Shown in pieces: positions 46,888 through 58,660 of a stretch of DNA of 64,000 bases; position 1 is the stretch's first letter; each line of letters starts with the position of its first letter. This DNA is from Gigaspora margarita (taxonomy: Eukaryota; Glomeromycota; Glomeromycetes; Diversisporales; Gigasporaceae): positions 62,001-126,000 of the forward strand of contig WTPW01000776.1 in NCBI GenBank assembly GCA_009809945.1, given 5' to 3'. The notes under the pieces were generated by a model. That model did no database searches. It was not told where the DNA came from and saw only the letters and a list, made by a program, of their open reading frames with translations. Position numbers and translations under genes: made by a program.

Positions 46888-48158
46888 TTGATAAAAAGAA
46901 AATTTTTAAACATGGAACCTCAACAATACACCACCCTAAAAACCTACCTTCAATATTGGCAGTATCCACCCCATTATGATACTCCACAACAAAGACAGCT
47001 GGAAAAACAAAATAAATTTTTGAAGTTACAAACGAGAAATTATATAAGAAAAATAAGAGGCAAAGTAGCAAGGATCTAAAAGTCATACCGGAAGAAGAAC
47101 TGAGAACTATTCTCGCTTTAGCCCATGATCACCCAATGGGGGCTCATTTCAGAAAAGAAATTATGTTTAACAAGATTCGAGACTGTTACTATTGGCCACA
47201 AATGTATAATGATATACACGAGTATGTTAAAACATGTGAGAAATGCCAAAGGCATAGTAATAAGAAAACCAAAGACCTACTACACCCGATACCTGTCAAA
47301 GCCCCATCTCATAGAGTAGGGATTGATATGGTCGGCCCATTGCCCCTTACACCGTGTTCTAACAAATATATTGTAGTAGCAACCGACTATATGACCAAAT
47401 GGCCCAAGGCGCATGCAATCTCTAGGGCTAATGCGAAGGAGGTAGCACAGTTCATCTATGAAGATATAGCATGTAGGCACAGATGCCCCAGTATTATATT
47501 ATCAGATCAGGGCTCCCACTTTCGAAATCATGTTGTAGATAAGCTTCTTGCGGCTTTGAATACTCAGCACCACTGCTCCACCCCCTACTATCCACAAACC
47601 AACAGGCTGGTAGAACGTTTTAATAAAATGCTATGCAACTCAATAGCCAAATTAGTCAAGAATATAACGGACTGGAACCTGCTGATACCATCAATCTTAT
47701 TTGCTTACCGAACTGCCAGGCAGGCTACGACTAAAGAAACTCCGTTTTATCTAGTATACGGTAGACAGGCCCAACTACTCTTACACCCAAGTGAATCTGA
47801 AGATATATTAAATGGGACAATATTACAAAGGCTATATGAGATCGACTATAATCTGCCTGAAGCCCACAATAATGCATTATATCAAATTAGTAAAGAACAG
47901 CAGAAACAAAAGGAAAGACATGATCGACAAATTAAAGCCACAGTCAATTTTGAAATTGGTGAGAAAGTTCTCGTACTAGACGCAAGAAAGTTAGGCACGC
48001 ATAGCTATAAATTAATGCACAGGTGGAAGGGGCCATACTACATTCATACTACCCCTAAAAATGGGGCATGCAAGCTAAGAGAACTAGATGGAAGAGTGCT
48101 TGCATCGCCCGTTAATAAAAGCCTGTTAAAACCTTATCATGAGCGAAAAATTATATAA
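46888..48158 (+). pseudogene. pol part 2: integrase
   Basis: Tether segment YTTLKTYLQYWQYPP (46926 on), then after a frame change HHCC zinc finger (HDHPMGAHF near 47128, CEKCQRH near 47238), DDE core with GIDMVGPLPL (Asp near 47322), LSDQGSHF (Asp near 47500) and LVERFNKML (Glu near 47612), and a C-terminal region with KWKGPY-like RWKGPYYIH (about 48019). The core from 47136 to 48158 is open and all three catalytic residues are present. The upstream portion has a stop/frame change near 47079, so an intact fusion with RT is not made. Note NRLVERF instead of the usual NGLVERF. Confidence 0.85.
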
Positions 48159-48441
48159 AGGCCAAAGTGGGCAAACTTTAGAAAGCAACTTACCTAAAAT
48201 GGGTAATATTTCTACAGTACAAAGAATTCAACTCGACCAAGTCCGCCTTGAACCAATAGATGTAACACCTATGCTGCCGCCCTATGATAACGAGCATGAA
48301 GAAATCATCAAAGCTACGTTGGCCTACCACTATCTCCTTAGGACTATTAGAAGAAGAGATAGAATCGAAAGTCTTGTCTATGCCTACTACTTAGGCTCTA
48401 TATTGGATGTTATGTCCCAGGACCAACTTCGGTCCCTTTAG
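48139..48441 (+). CDS. Small ORF overlapping the integrase end
   Basis: 100 codons, starting inside the last codons of the integrase in another frame (MSEKLYKGQSGQTLESNLPK). It is acidic/basic mixed with a Leu-rich C-terminal half. No known domain recognised. It could be an extra product of this element family or a chance frame. Confidence 0.35.
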   Translation: MSEKLYKGQSGQTLESNLPKMGNISTVQRIQLDQVRLEPIDVTPMLPPYDNEHEEIIKATLAYHYLLRTIRRRDRIESLVYAYYLGSILDVMSQDQLRSL

Positions 48442-48631
48442 CCCATAATTTCTCACCATTACTATAATACCGCAATCTGAACCTATTATGTGTTTGAGCA
48501 CTACAGGGTAGAGCAAGTGTACTGCTCCACTTTTACCTTTTTCCATAAAATTCAACGGTTGTTAGACTCTGAATTTTGCTCCCTTTTATAATACCACACT
48601 CGTGGGACTCGTGAACAAAGCAGAGGAGAAT
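48442..48631 (+). other. 3' non-coding part and polypurine tract
   Basis: No frame. It ends with AAAGCAGAGGAGAAT (48617-48631), the polypurine primer for plus-strand cDNA, immediately before the 3' LTR. Confidence 0.7.
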
Positions 48632-49848
48632 TGTGAAGGGTTGCCCGGTGCTAGCCTGAGAATTATTTTTTTTATTTATTAAGATAGTATTATTTTTCAT
48701 TATCTATTATTGTTATATCTGTTAATAGTTTGCCATGCATACAACTTAAAGTAGTTAATATATATACACAGCCCCCATGATAGAAGTAGTCTATCATTTT
48801 CTTATCTGTAGGTAAACTGCGCATTTCTTCACGAAAAGCACTTTCATGCTTTTCTGACTTTTCGGCACGATATGGCATTTCAGCCAAATCATACATTTCA
48901 TGCATTTCTAACAGATCGTGCATTTCAACACTTTCTGACATTTTGGGCGGAAATGCAGTGGTAGGAACCTGTATTAAAATAAGGAAGTAAAAAGTATTTA
49001 AGCGATGGTTCAGTCGCATCTAATAAAGAACAACTCAGTAAGAGTTAAAGTCAAGAACTCAGTTGAGTTTAATACTTCGAAACTATAATAGTAGAAGTGA
49101 TAAATCCCGTAGTTAATAACTCGTCTCTTAAAAATCATCCCGATATCCTTCTCGTTATTATCATAAAACCTTGTTGCCAGTTTTGTTAAGAGTTAACCTT
49201 CGAAATTCGGGTAGAAGTGTTGTGTAGTCTATTTTTCTGTCTAATTATCCTGATAGTATTACCCGTGAAAGAAAGTAAAAGAACCTAAGTTGTAGTACTT
49301 ACCCATATTTATACTAAAAACCTTAGTTAGTCACCTGTTCTATTGTTACTACAAATAAGGCAAGGCTTAGCTACCTTATTTATCAAACAATCAGTAACCC
49401 CGTGGTTACTTATCATTGATCAACCTTGGAAGACCAATCTGCAACCCGATATCTATTACCCCATGACTCTTAATTTCCAGTTTCCGACTGCTACCAGCCA
49501 CCATAGGAGTTCAATTAAAGCCCAGATCGCTGAAATAACCCGTAACATCATAAGCAAAACTTCGACTCAAAGTTAATCTTCGAATCCCATAACCTATACA
49601 AGATAAAGACTTAGTAGATTAGTATCAGACGAATAATCAAACACAGGAAGTACAATAAATAGTTAGATACTTAGCTTAACCTAATTCCAAGACCTCTGAG
49701 TCCTGAATCCCAGACCAAATCAACATCACCTCTTTCTGCCTACCAACTCAAGGTTTAGAAGTCTTGAGCACTTGTAGAGTTGAATTAGTTAGTGTTATTA
49801 GTGTATAGCCGTTATAGATATCAGTATGGTCAAGTTTGCCCCTTCTTA
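48632..49848 (+). repeat. 3' LTR
   Basis: 1217 bp, begins TGTGAAGGGTTGCCCGG and ends CCCCTTCTTA (the expected CA end has mutated to TA). Confidence 0.9.
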
Positions 49849-50215
49849 ACGTGCACAATCGTTAAGATTCTTAACGAAGTTTTTGTTCACTGACGTAATG
49901 ATCATCACAATCATTAAGGTTCTTAACGATCATTTCTGTATAAAATGTATGATCATCACAATTGTTAAGACTCCTTAACGATCATAATTTTATTGCATTA
50001 ATATCGTGATCGTCACAATCGTTAAGATTCTTAACGATCATAATTTTTGTGCATGATATCACAATTGTCACAATTGTTAAGATCCTTAACGATCATAATT
50101 TCATGTACTAACATGATGATTATTAAGATCCTTAATGATCATAATTTTGTTATTAACGTGATGATCGTTAAGATTCTTAATCATTATAAATTCCGTGCAT
50201 TGACGTGCACAAAAA
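49849..50215. repeat. Minisatellite, right part
   Basis: Continuation of the array at 37580 with units of about 50 bp, palindromic core TCGTTAAGATTCTTAACGAT and variants ATCATCACAATTGTTAAGA. Confidence 0.85.
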
Positions 50216-50750
50216 CATTTATTTTGTTGTTTTTTTTTTGTTTTTTTTTTGCACTTATCAATAATAATTTCTGTGTATTTTTTTTTTTTTATTACATTTG
50301 ATTTGTAAGCAAATAAATATTGCTTTTTTTTTTTTGTTTACTCTTATCATTATTATCATCTTATATTTTTTTATAATTTTTTTTTTTTACAACTCATTAA
50401 TTTTTATATATTTTTTTTAGTTATTGTCATTGTTTAAACCATCCTTTANAGTTATTGCCTTGGAAGCTACTCTTTTGGAATCACTATCATTTTTGTATGT
50501 ATGTTTTTTTTTTTTTTTGGTAGTATCACAGCTTTATTTTTTTTTAGTATTATTTTTTTCTTTTATTTTTTATNTCTCTGTATATTATTGCATTTTAGCC
50601 TCTCCTTTGAGTTACTGCCATTGGAATTGCCACAATTTTTTTTTTCCCTATTGGAGTTATTTCTAGGATAGTTTTTTTTTTTTTTTTTTGAACCTTTCAT
50701 TTTGGACTATTACTTTGTTTTTTTTGATATTATTAGTTGCTGGGTTATTT
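50216..50750. repeat. T-rich low-complexity DNA
   Basis: Runs of 8-17 T separated by short mixed sequence. It includes two N positions. Open frames here encode only Phe/Leu runs and are not genes. Confidence 0.7.
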
Positions 50751-51582
50751 TTAAAGTCGGTAGTTTTAGTAATTAGAAGTATTTTCTTATTCGCATGTAA
50801 ATTATTAAATTAAACTATTTGTATTATAAAATTTAATTAATAAATAATTAAATAATTAAGTTATTTAATAAAATACAAAATTTAGTTGATAAAACTTATA
50901 AAATAAATAATAAAATTTAGTTAATAAAATAATGCATATACGATATATGTTATTATGTATATATGTATGGACATATGCTATTATATGTTACCTGTATGTA
51001 AATATGCACAAGACAATGCATGAGAAAACACAAAAAATTGCACGTAAGTACATGCAGCATTGCACGGAATCTGTGCCCTTTTACATGCCATGAACTTGCT
51101 TTCCCATGCATTGTCACGTGTATATTTACGTGCAGGTTTGTGTGTTCACGTATTCAAACTTTTCCGTGTATTTAGTATTATTCCATGCTGTAATTTCTCA
51201 TAGAGTAGCCTTCTAAAACCCATTAATACTTGTTTATTATAATTTTTTTTAAAACTAACCCTAACCCTAAACTCCTAACCCTAAAAAATGTACCCAAAAA
51301 AATTTAGTTTTCGAGATTTTATACTATCATTTCATTTTAATCTGAATTTCATTAAAATCTGTCACAATATCTGTGTAATCCATGTGATCGAAAGGTCTTC
51401 GTGATCAATAAGATCTACGTGATTTCTTGGCTTGTGTTTACATGTTTAAATATCCCGTGACATTCCTGTCCAATAATATTATAGGATAGATGTTGAGGCT
51501 AACACCAGTATGATCACGTTTCTTGTGCAATATGAAATGTGGAGGGATGGTGTTGTAGCTGGGTTATTATTATTTCACTGAT
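50751..51582. other. Intergenic DNA with a telomere-like motif
   Basis: CTAACCCTAACCCTAAACTC then CTAACCCTAAAAA at 51255-51288 resemble telomere repeats (TTAGGG)n on the minus strand, too short for a telomere. Variants of TGTTATTATGTATATATGTA and CACGTGTATATTTACGTGCA occur at 50940-51150. No gene seen. Confidence 0.5.
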
Positions 51583-51852
51583 GATCACTTCACTAACATA
51601 ACATTTCAACGACAAATACTCACCGACAAGTTCATTTTACTGACAGTTTGTTTCACCGAACTCATTTCACCGATAAATTTTTTTTCAAAAAGCACACTAA
51701 ATTTAGCACTAATTCTATCTAATTCTACCCTAACCCTAATGACAATGGCCAGAATTACTTTGTCGGTGAAATGAGCTTCGGTGAAATAAACTGTCAGTAA
51801 AATGAACTTGTCAGTGAATAATTGTCAAAAATGTTAAGTTGGTGAAGTGATT
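51583..51852. mobile_element. Inverted element with GACA modules and telomere-like core
   Basis: Arms ATCACTTCACTAACATAACA ... CACCGACAAGTTCATTTTAC ... TTTCACCGA pair with their complements on the right (TCGGTGAAA ... GTAAAATGAACTTGTC ... GGTGAAGTGAT). CCCTAACCCTAAT lies near the middle (51728-51740). Same architecture as 14733-15395. Confidence 0.7.
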
Positions 51853-52359
51853 GTTGATTAATTGATTGCCACTCGTTGTGGCCTTGGGAGAGACTTCGAG
51901 AACATCGTAGGCCGATTCAGCTACTGGGCCAAAATCATTAAGGGTTGTAAATTTATAAACGAAAGCTATTTATTAAATTTTGGGAGAGTGATTCTCAAAA
52001 GAGCGTGTGAGTTTAGGGTTCAATTTTAATTGTTCCAGTTAACTTTATTAATTTTGGATAATGCTTAGTTATGTATTTTTCGTAATTTGTTGCCATTTCT
52101 TTCCATCTTCATTATCGAGTGCTTAGTACATGGGCTTTTGCCCATGTTAGGGTGTTTGTCACGTTACTAAACTTGATTACCTGTTGTATCTTTCTTTCTC
52201 TTGGACACCCAAACACCAGAAGCAGAGAGTGTATCGATCCTTTTTTCATATAATTTTAAAATTATATCGCATAATTTTGGGCATCTAACTTTAGCAGATA
52301 TGCCCGGATAATAGTACATGTCATGTGCAAGCAATGTTTTTTGAAAATATTTATCGCTT
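51853..52359. other. Spacer, no gene seen
   Basis: It holds a short hairpin ACATGGGCTTTTGCCCATGT (52131-52150). Otherwise unassigned. Confidence 0.4.
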
Positions 52360-52965
52360 TATCATTCACCAGAATTTTACAGGAGGGTCAGCAAAACTCC
52401 AGGTCGGATGCGTCATCTAGGTTGGTGTCTAGCCCTAGTTGTTAGCAGGTTCTATAGCAAAATTATCAGCTAGAGATTTTTACTTAATGAATGGGTATGA
52501 TTCAAAATTGATCAATTCCAAGACCATAATTACAATGCATACCGAAGCATTCTGATACAGAATTTTGGGGACCTCCCTGTAAGAACTCATACAGGAGGGT
52601 CAACAAAATTTAGGGTAGGGATACGTTAGAGTGCATCGGAATAACGTCAGTTGGATCAGAATTAATAAATTTTGCCCAAGATCATGAAAAATTTTACTAA
52701 TGATATAATTCCATTCGTTAAGTAAAAAATGACAAGCTGATAATTTTGTTATAGAATCTGCTAACAACTAGGATATAGATGCCTGACGAAATGACGAAGC
52801 CTGAAGAAACCATAAGTTTCGTCAATGACGAAACTTGACAAAACTTATGGTTTCGTCAGGTTACGTCATTTCGTCAGGCATCTATAAACTAGAACTAAAC
52901 GCCGACTAGGTCCGACGCATTAAACAAGGAATTTTGGTGACCTCCCGTAAAATTCCTCTGTATGA
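52360..52965. mobile_element. 600-bp foldback element
   Basis: Left arm (CCAGAATTTTACAGGAGGGT ... GGTCGGATGCGTC ... CTAGTTGTTAGCAGGTTCTA) is matched in reverse on the right (TAGAATCTGCTAACAACTAG ... GTCCGACGCATTAAACAAGG ... ACCTCCCGTAAAATTCC). The centre CTCCCTGTAAGAACTCATACAGGAG is near 52585. The right arm is interrupted by the MITE at 52774. Confidence 0.75.
52774..52886. mobile_element. 113-bp hairpin MITE with 8-bp target duplication
   Basis: TATAGATGCCTGACGAAATG at the left is exactly inverted at the right. Flanks AACTAGGA (52766-52773) and AACTAGAA (52887-52894) form an 8-bp duplication with one mismatch, which suggests a hAT-type element. Confidence 0.8.
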
Positions 52966-53105
52966 GTTCAATCACCGTGCTGAAATGCAGTCATGCATAT
53001 ATGAATGAACGAAAAAAAGCAAAGGCTGTTCCCCAAACATCACTAGCACCAATGTAGGTTATTTGACACTGTCATCTAAGGAAATTGGTCTAAAAATAAA
53101 AGTAT

Positions 53106-53181
53106 GTTGTACAATGTAATACATATTTCTAATAAATTTGATGCTTTATATTTATATTCAAAATGCTTTTCTTGCGTCAAA
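53106..53181 (+). promoter_or_regulatory. Conserved 5' block of SLR-kinase copy 2
   Basis: GTTGTACAATGTAATACATA, TTCTAATAAATTTGATGC, spacer, CTTTTCTTGCGTCAAA, then ATG at 53182. All three parts recur upstream of copy 3 (58660-58593, minus) and the last two upstream of copy 1. Confidence 0.65.
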
Positions 53182-55314
53182 ATGTCAAATTACAATAACC
53201 TACAGTATTTGTAAAACAACCTGAAAAAATTGAGTGTTCATCAGATATTACTCAAACAGCAAACAATGATACCCAGTTGAATTTAGAAGATAATAATTTA
53301 CAGGATTTTTCACAAGATTAACTAAATGAAATTGTTAATGAAATGTGTAATCTATAAATTGAAGAAAGAATGAAAGGCAATATATATCCTTCAATTTTGG
53401 ATACATTAGAACAATTTCTAATAAAGAAGAAGCAAATATAGTTAATATCATAAATTATTGTTTAGATGATCAAACCAACTCTATAGTTCAAAACATTCTT
53501 GCAAATTGTCATCAATATGGAAAATGGGTTAAGAAGGATGAACATAAAGCATTCAATTATTATCAAAAATTAGCAAAGGTGAATGATACTTATGGTATAT
53601 ATTTCGTCAGTGTATGTTATGTAAACGGAATTGGAGTTGAACAAAATAAATATAAGGCATTCATTTATTTTCAAAATTCTGCAGAGATGGGTAATGCTAC
53701 TGCAATGAATAATGTTGGCATTTGTTATGAACGCGGGATTGGAATTGAAAAGGATGAACATAATGCATTCATATATTATCAAAAATCTGCTGGTATGGGT
53801 TATGCTCTTGGAATAAATAATGTTGGATATTGTTATAATGATGGGATTGGAGTTGTAAAGGATGAACATAAGGCATTCATATATTATCAAAAAGCTGCAG
53901 AAATGGGGAATTCTTTGGGAGCATTTAACGTTGGATATTGTTATAGTAATGGAATTGGAGTTGAAAAAGATAAAAAGAAAGCGATTGAATATTATAAAAA
54001 ATCAGCAGAAATGGGGCATGCTGATGGAATGCATTATGTTAGTGAATTTTACCGTCAAGGAATTAGTGTTGAAAAAAATATTGATATTGCTTTTAATGGT
54101 ATTTAAAATCAGCCATTACTGAACAATATACTACTAAACCAAAACTCGAATTTTTTCAATGGATACCATATGATAAATTTGAAAATACTGAAGAGATAGG
54201 CAAAGGAGCGTTCTCTACCATTTTTAAAACAAAATATCTGAACCGATATGGATCATATGAAAATGTAGCAATTAAGATTGTAAAGAGTTCCAATAAAAAT
54301 AAAGAAGGATTTTTAAATGAGGTATTTTTAAAGAATATAAATTTATTTTTTTTTTCGAACCAATTTATTTATTTATTTATTTATTTATTATTCTTTTTTA
54401 GTTAAAAGCGTGTCATAGTTTAGAACAATATTTGGGAATATCTAGAGATGAAAAAACAAAAGACTATATTTTAGTCATGCAAAATATGGATCATTAAGTA
54501 AAAACCTTACTAATATCTTTAAATTTGAATGGAAGGTTAAATTACGGATACTCCATGATATTGTATCTAATCTTTATCATATTCATTCTAAAGGATATTT
54601 ACATCGAGATTTACATCCTGGAAATATCTTGTTAAAAGAAAATTATGAAGCACATATCACTGATCTAGGTTTATCAAAGCCACTCAACGAAAAAGAACAA
54701 GAAGATCGTATTTATGGAGCTTTACCTTAAAAAAGACCATATACAAAAGCATCAGATATTTATTCATTTGGAGTTATTATGGCCGAGATGACAACTGGAC
54801 AAAGGTCTTTTAATGATTATAAATTTGATATTGATCTAGTAATTATGATTTGTAATGGATTACGACCAAAGTTTGCCCCTGGTACTCCTGATTGCTATGT
54901 TGAGATTGCAAATCAATGCATGAATTCTGATCCAAAAAAACGACCTAGTATTAGTGAAATAATTACTAAATTAGATGAATGGTTGAAGATTGTTGAAAAC
55001 AATAATGTAATTACTGTATTAGCGAAATAATTGCTGAACTAGATAAAAAGTCGAATATTATCGTAAATGAGAGTGAAAATAAAATTGAAAAGCAATTACT
55101 AGGAGGATGGTTTGATTTTATAGAAAATGAAAGTAGCATTAAAAAGCAATTCTTAGAAAGTGACGAGATAAGTAAAGGTTTTTCTGTGTTTACTGAAAAA
55201 TTAAACAACATATATACAAGCAAACCAAACAATACATCAGAAATTTGTACTAGATTATCAAAAATATATGGTACTAAAACTGCTAGTGGTATAGAAATTC
55301 CGTCTGACATTTAG
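53182..55314 (+). pseudogene. SLR-TKL kinase pseudogene (copy 2)
   Basis: Exons 53182-54321 and 54402-55314 (intron 54322-54401). The N-terminus MSNYNNLQYL meets a stop, and more stops and shifts follow to about 53570. The SLR block 53579-54095 is open and shows five clean 36-residue units (for example CYERGIGIEKDEHNAFIYYQ, CYSNGIGVEKDKKKAIEYYK). A one-base loss near 54093 breaks AFEWYLKSAITEQ. Kinase: IGKGAFSTIF, VAIKIVK, HRDLHPGNILL (54602 on), ITDLGLS. The APE segment between ALP and KRPYTKASDIYSFG is deleted, with a TAA at 54728. The C-terminus PGTPDCYVEIANQCMNSDPK is clear, then a frame break at about 55030. It cannot encode an active kinase. Confidence 0.85.
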
Positions 55315-56497
55315 CGAATCATTATCTATAAACGACAAATTAAGTTTTATTATGTGGGGTTATTATGTATTTATTAAGATATTATGCTTTAATGAAAAAA
55401 AAGCGCATCTATTAACTATGAATTATTTTGAATTTATTACCCAGTACAACCTTCAACGTTTTAATACACATAAATATTTTCGAGAATATTTTACATGCAA
55501 TGCACTAATCTCATATGTTTTGGTACTATATCGATATGAGTTAAATGCTTTAATAATTCAAAGGTGGCTCTTTTAATATTAAATTAATTAAAAACAAATG
55601 ACAATATAAAAATAAAGATATCTAATCCTTAAAATAAAATACAGTAGCGAATACATGTAAAAGCTATAACTAATAAATATTCCTTGATATATTATGATTA
55701 TTTTGAGAAAATAAGTCAGTGTCGTTGATTGATTCTATTTGAATCCACATATATTGTTGCGAACTACTGTATTAAATCAAGTACATGACTAAAATTATAT
55801 AAAAATAATTATTCAGGATGAAAATTGATTTTACTGCATTATACTAATATGGTTCATAATGTAGCAATGATAGAATTTTAATAGTCTGGTCTGACTTGAT
55901 ATTTAAAAACATATAGGGAAATATCAATCTTTTCATTTCTTTCTCTATTCTCTAAGTGAAATATATTCGAAGTTTTGTACCCGTGAAGTATTTGAAGGAT
56001 TACTTCCATAATACGAACTTAAAAATCGTTAGTTTATTTTATAAGATTCATTAAAAATTCATTTATTTTTATAAGCTTTATTGAAATTTATAAACTTTAT
56101 TATTATAAAATCAGTAATCGTTAACCGTTTAAACTTTCGATTTGTACACTTTCTTATGTTGGATAAAACTCACAAAAGATTGTAAAAAAAAAAAACGGAG
56201 AAATTAATAAATGTAATTAAATTGGTTTTAAATATTTCAATTTAACTCAAAGTTAATACGATAATAATTAATTTAAGCTAAGTTTTTAAAATTATTACAT
56301 GCTTATTTATTATACGGTAATTTATATCAGCACTAAGAGGTACAGTCGGGCAAGTAATTGCAGACTAGCTATTATATAAATTCAATTCAATCATGGCTAA
56401 CAGATGCGCTCTTGTTTTATACAAAAGTTAATTTCTTATTAAGCCCACATAATAAAGATTAGATTTATCGTTTAAGCATAGTAAAAATAGTTAATTC
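55315..56497. repeat. Spacer between convergent SLR-kinases; segmental duplication copy 1
   Basis: From about 55440 the sequence (CAGTACAACCTTCAACGTTT, GATGAAAATTGATTTTACTG, GTGAAATATATTCGAAGTTT) matches 61480-62500 in the same orientation. It is the 3' flank of copy 3. No other gene recognised. Confidence 0.7.
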
Positions 56498-58592
56498 CTA
56501 ATAGTCATCCGGAACTTCAATATCATTAGCAATTTTAGTAGCATATATTTTTGATAACCTCGCACCACATTCTAATGTATTATATGATTTGCTTGTGTAT
56601 ATATTATTCGAATTTTCAGAAATCGTGGGTAAATTTTTACTGATCTCATCACTTTCCAAGAATTGCTTTTTAATTCTAATTTTCTCGATCATATTTTTGA
56701 TAATTTCCAATTGCATTTTAATTTTACTTCCACTCTTATTTTTGTTAATTTTCAATTTCTTATTTTTGATAATTTTTAACCATTTATCTAGTTTAGTAAT
56801 TATTTTAATAATGTTAGGCCGTTTTTTCGGATTTGAATTCATGCATTGAATTGCCAACTCAACATAGCAATCAGGAGTACCAGTTGCAAATTTTGGTCGT
56901 AATCCAAAATCATGAATCATAATGGCTAGATCAGAATCATATTTATAATCATTAAAAGACCTTTGTCCAGTTGTCATCTCGGCCGTGATAATTCCAAACG
57001 AATAAATATCTGATGCTTTTGTGTGTCGCTTTTTTCGAAAGACTTCTGGTGCAATATAAGGTAAAACTCCATAAACACGATCTCCTTGTTCTTTTTCGTC
57101 GAGTGGTTTTGATAAACCTAGATCAGTAATATATGCTTCATAATTTTCCTTTAGCAAGATATTTCCAGGATGTAAATCTCGATGTAAATATCCTTTGGAA
57201 TGTATACGATAAAGACTAGACATAATATCATGGAGTATCTGTAATTTAATTTTCCATTCAAATTTAACGATATTAGTAAATTTTTACTTAATGATCCATA
57301 TTTTGCAAGACTAAATATCAAAATATAGTCTTTTGTTCTTTCGTCTCTAGATATTCCTAAATATTGTGATAAGCTATGACATGCTTTTAACTAAAAAAAA
57401 ATAATAAAAAAAAAATAAATAAATTGGATCAAAATTAAAAATAAATTAAAATTCTTTAAAAGTACTCATTTAAAAATTGTTCTTATTTTTATTGGAACCC
57501 TTTACAATCTTAATTGCAACATTTTCATATGATCGATATTGGTTAAGGTATTTTGTTTTATAAACGGTAGAGAACGCTCCTTTGCCTATCTCTTCAGTAT
57601 TTTCAAATTTATCATACGGTATCCAATGAAAATATTCTTGTTTTTTTACAGAAATAAATTGTTCAGTAATGGCCGATTTTAAATACCATTCAAAAGCAAT
57701 ATCAATATTCTTTTTAACAATAATTCCTTGACGGTAAAATTCACCAACATAATGCATTCCATCAGCATGCCCATTTCTGCTGATTTTTTATCATATTCAA
57801 CCGCTTTCTTTTCATCCTTTTCAACTCCAAATCCACGTTCATAACAACATCCAATATTATATGCTCCTGTGGCATTCCCCATCTCTGCAGCTTTTTGATA
57901 ATATATGAATGACTTATATGAATTTCTTTCAACTCCAATTCCATTAAAATAACAACATCCAACATTATTTGTTCCAAGAGCATAACCCATATCAGCAGAC
58001 TTTTGATAATAAAAGAATGCCATATATTTATCCTTTTCAATTCCAATCCCGAGTTGATAACAAAACCAACTTCATTCATTCCATAAACGTTCCCCTTATT
58101 GGCAGATTTTTGATAATAAATGAACGCTATCTTCGTCCTTTTTCAACTCCAATTCCATTATCATAACATACACTGACAAAATATATCATCCATCTCTGCT
58201 AATTTTTGATAATAATTGAATGCTTTACGTTTATCCTTTTCACCATGACGATAACAACTTGCAAGAATGATATGAACGATAGAGTTGATTTGATTTTCTA
58301 AGCAAAAATTGACAATATTTTCTGAATTTTGCTTTTTCTTTATTAGAAATTCTTCTAATGTATCAAGAATTAAACGAGAATTATACGCTTTTAATCTTTC
58401 TTCATAATATAGATTACACATTTCATTAACAATTTCATTTAGAATATCTTGTGAAAAATCCTGTATATTATTATCCTGTAAATTGTTATCTTTTAAATAC
58501 AATTGGGTATCATTGTTTACTGTTTGAGTAATATCTGATGAACTCCCGATTTTTTCTAGTTGCTTTATAAATAGGTTATTGTAATTTGACAT
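56498..58592 (-). pseudogene. SLR-TKL kinase, frameshifted (copy 3)
   Basis: ATG at 58592; exons 58592-57466 and 57390-56498, intron 57465-57391 (65-80 nt class). N-terminal helix-rich region (MSNYNNLFIKQLEKIGSSSD ... LDTLEEFLIKKKQNSENIV), then SLR units. A 10-bp loss near 58180, two more indels at 58150-58050 and a one-G loss near 57773 break the SLR array; a further one-base loss near 57285 breaks the kinase N-lobe. Kinase motifs are otherwise complete: IGKGAFSTVYKTKY, VAIKIVKG, HRDLHPGNILL, ITDLGLS, YIAPEVF, ASDIYSFG. C-terminal tail has a Lys-rich coiled-coil-like part. The predicted role is signalling through protein contacts of the SLRs. Several single-base shifts could be assembly errors. 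Confidence 0.8.
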
Positions 58593-58660
58593 TTTGACGT
58601 AAGAAAGTAGGTTTCATATCGCACCAAATTTATTAGAGTTATATATTACGTTGCACAACG
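58593..58660 (-). promoter_or_regulatory. Conserved 5' block of SLR-kinase copy 3
   Basis: Reading the minus strand: GTTGTGCAACGTAATATATA, CTCTAATAAATTTGGTGC, spacer, CTTTCTTACGTCAAA, ATG at 58592. Spacing equals that of copy 2. Confidence 0.65.

Larger units (their letters stand above)
37839..49848 (+). mobile_element. Ty3/gypsy LTR retrotransposon, 12.0 kb, inactive
   Basis: LTRs at both ends (TGTGAAGGG...CTCA/CTTA) are flanked by a 4-bp duplication ACGT (37835-37838, 49849-49852). Order gag, protease, reverse transcriptase, RNase H, integrase is that of Ty3/gypsy (Metaviridae). A polypurine tract AAAGCAGAGGAGAAT precedes the 3' LTR (48617-48631). After the 5' LTR comes TGGTGGTGACTATGAG, where the primer site should be, but I cannot match a tRNA. 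Length is inflated by a 2.3-kb DNA element and about 1.9 kb of extra sequence between RNase H and integrase. Stops and frameshifts in gag and pol make it non-autonomous today. Confidence 0.9.

Noticed and set aside
51255-51288. Telomere or chromosome end
   Set aside because: Only about four degenerate CCCTAA units, with ordinary sequence continuing on both sides.
53570-53890. 106-codon minus-strand frame
   Set aside because: Antisense shadow of the SLR array, repeating because the SLRs repeat.
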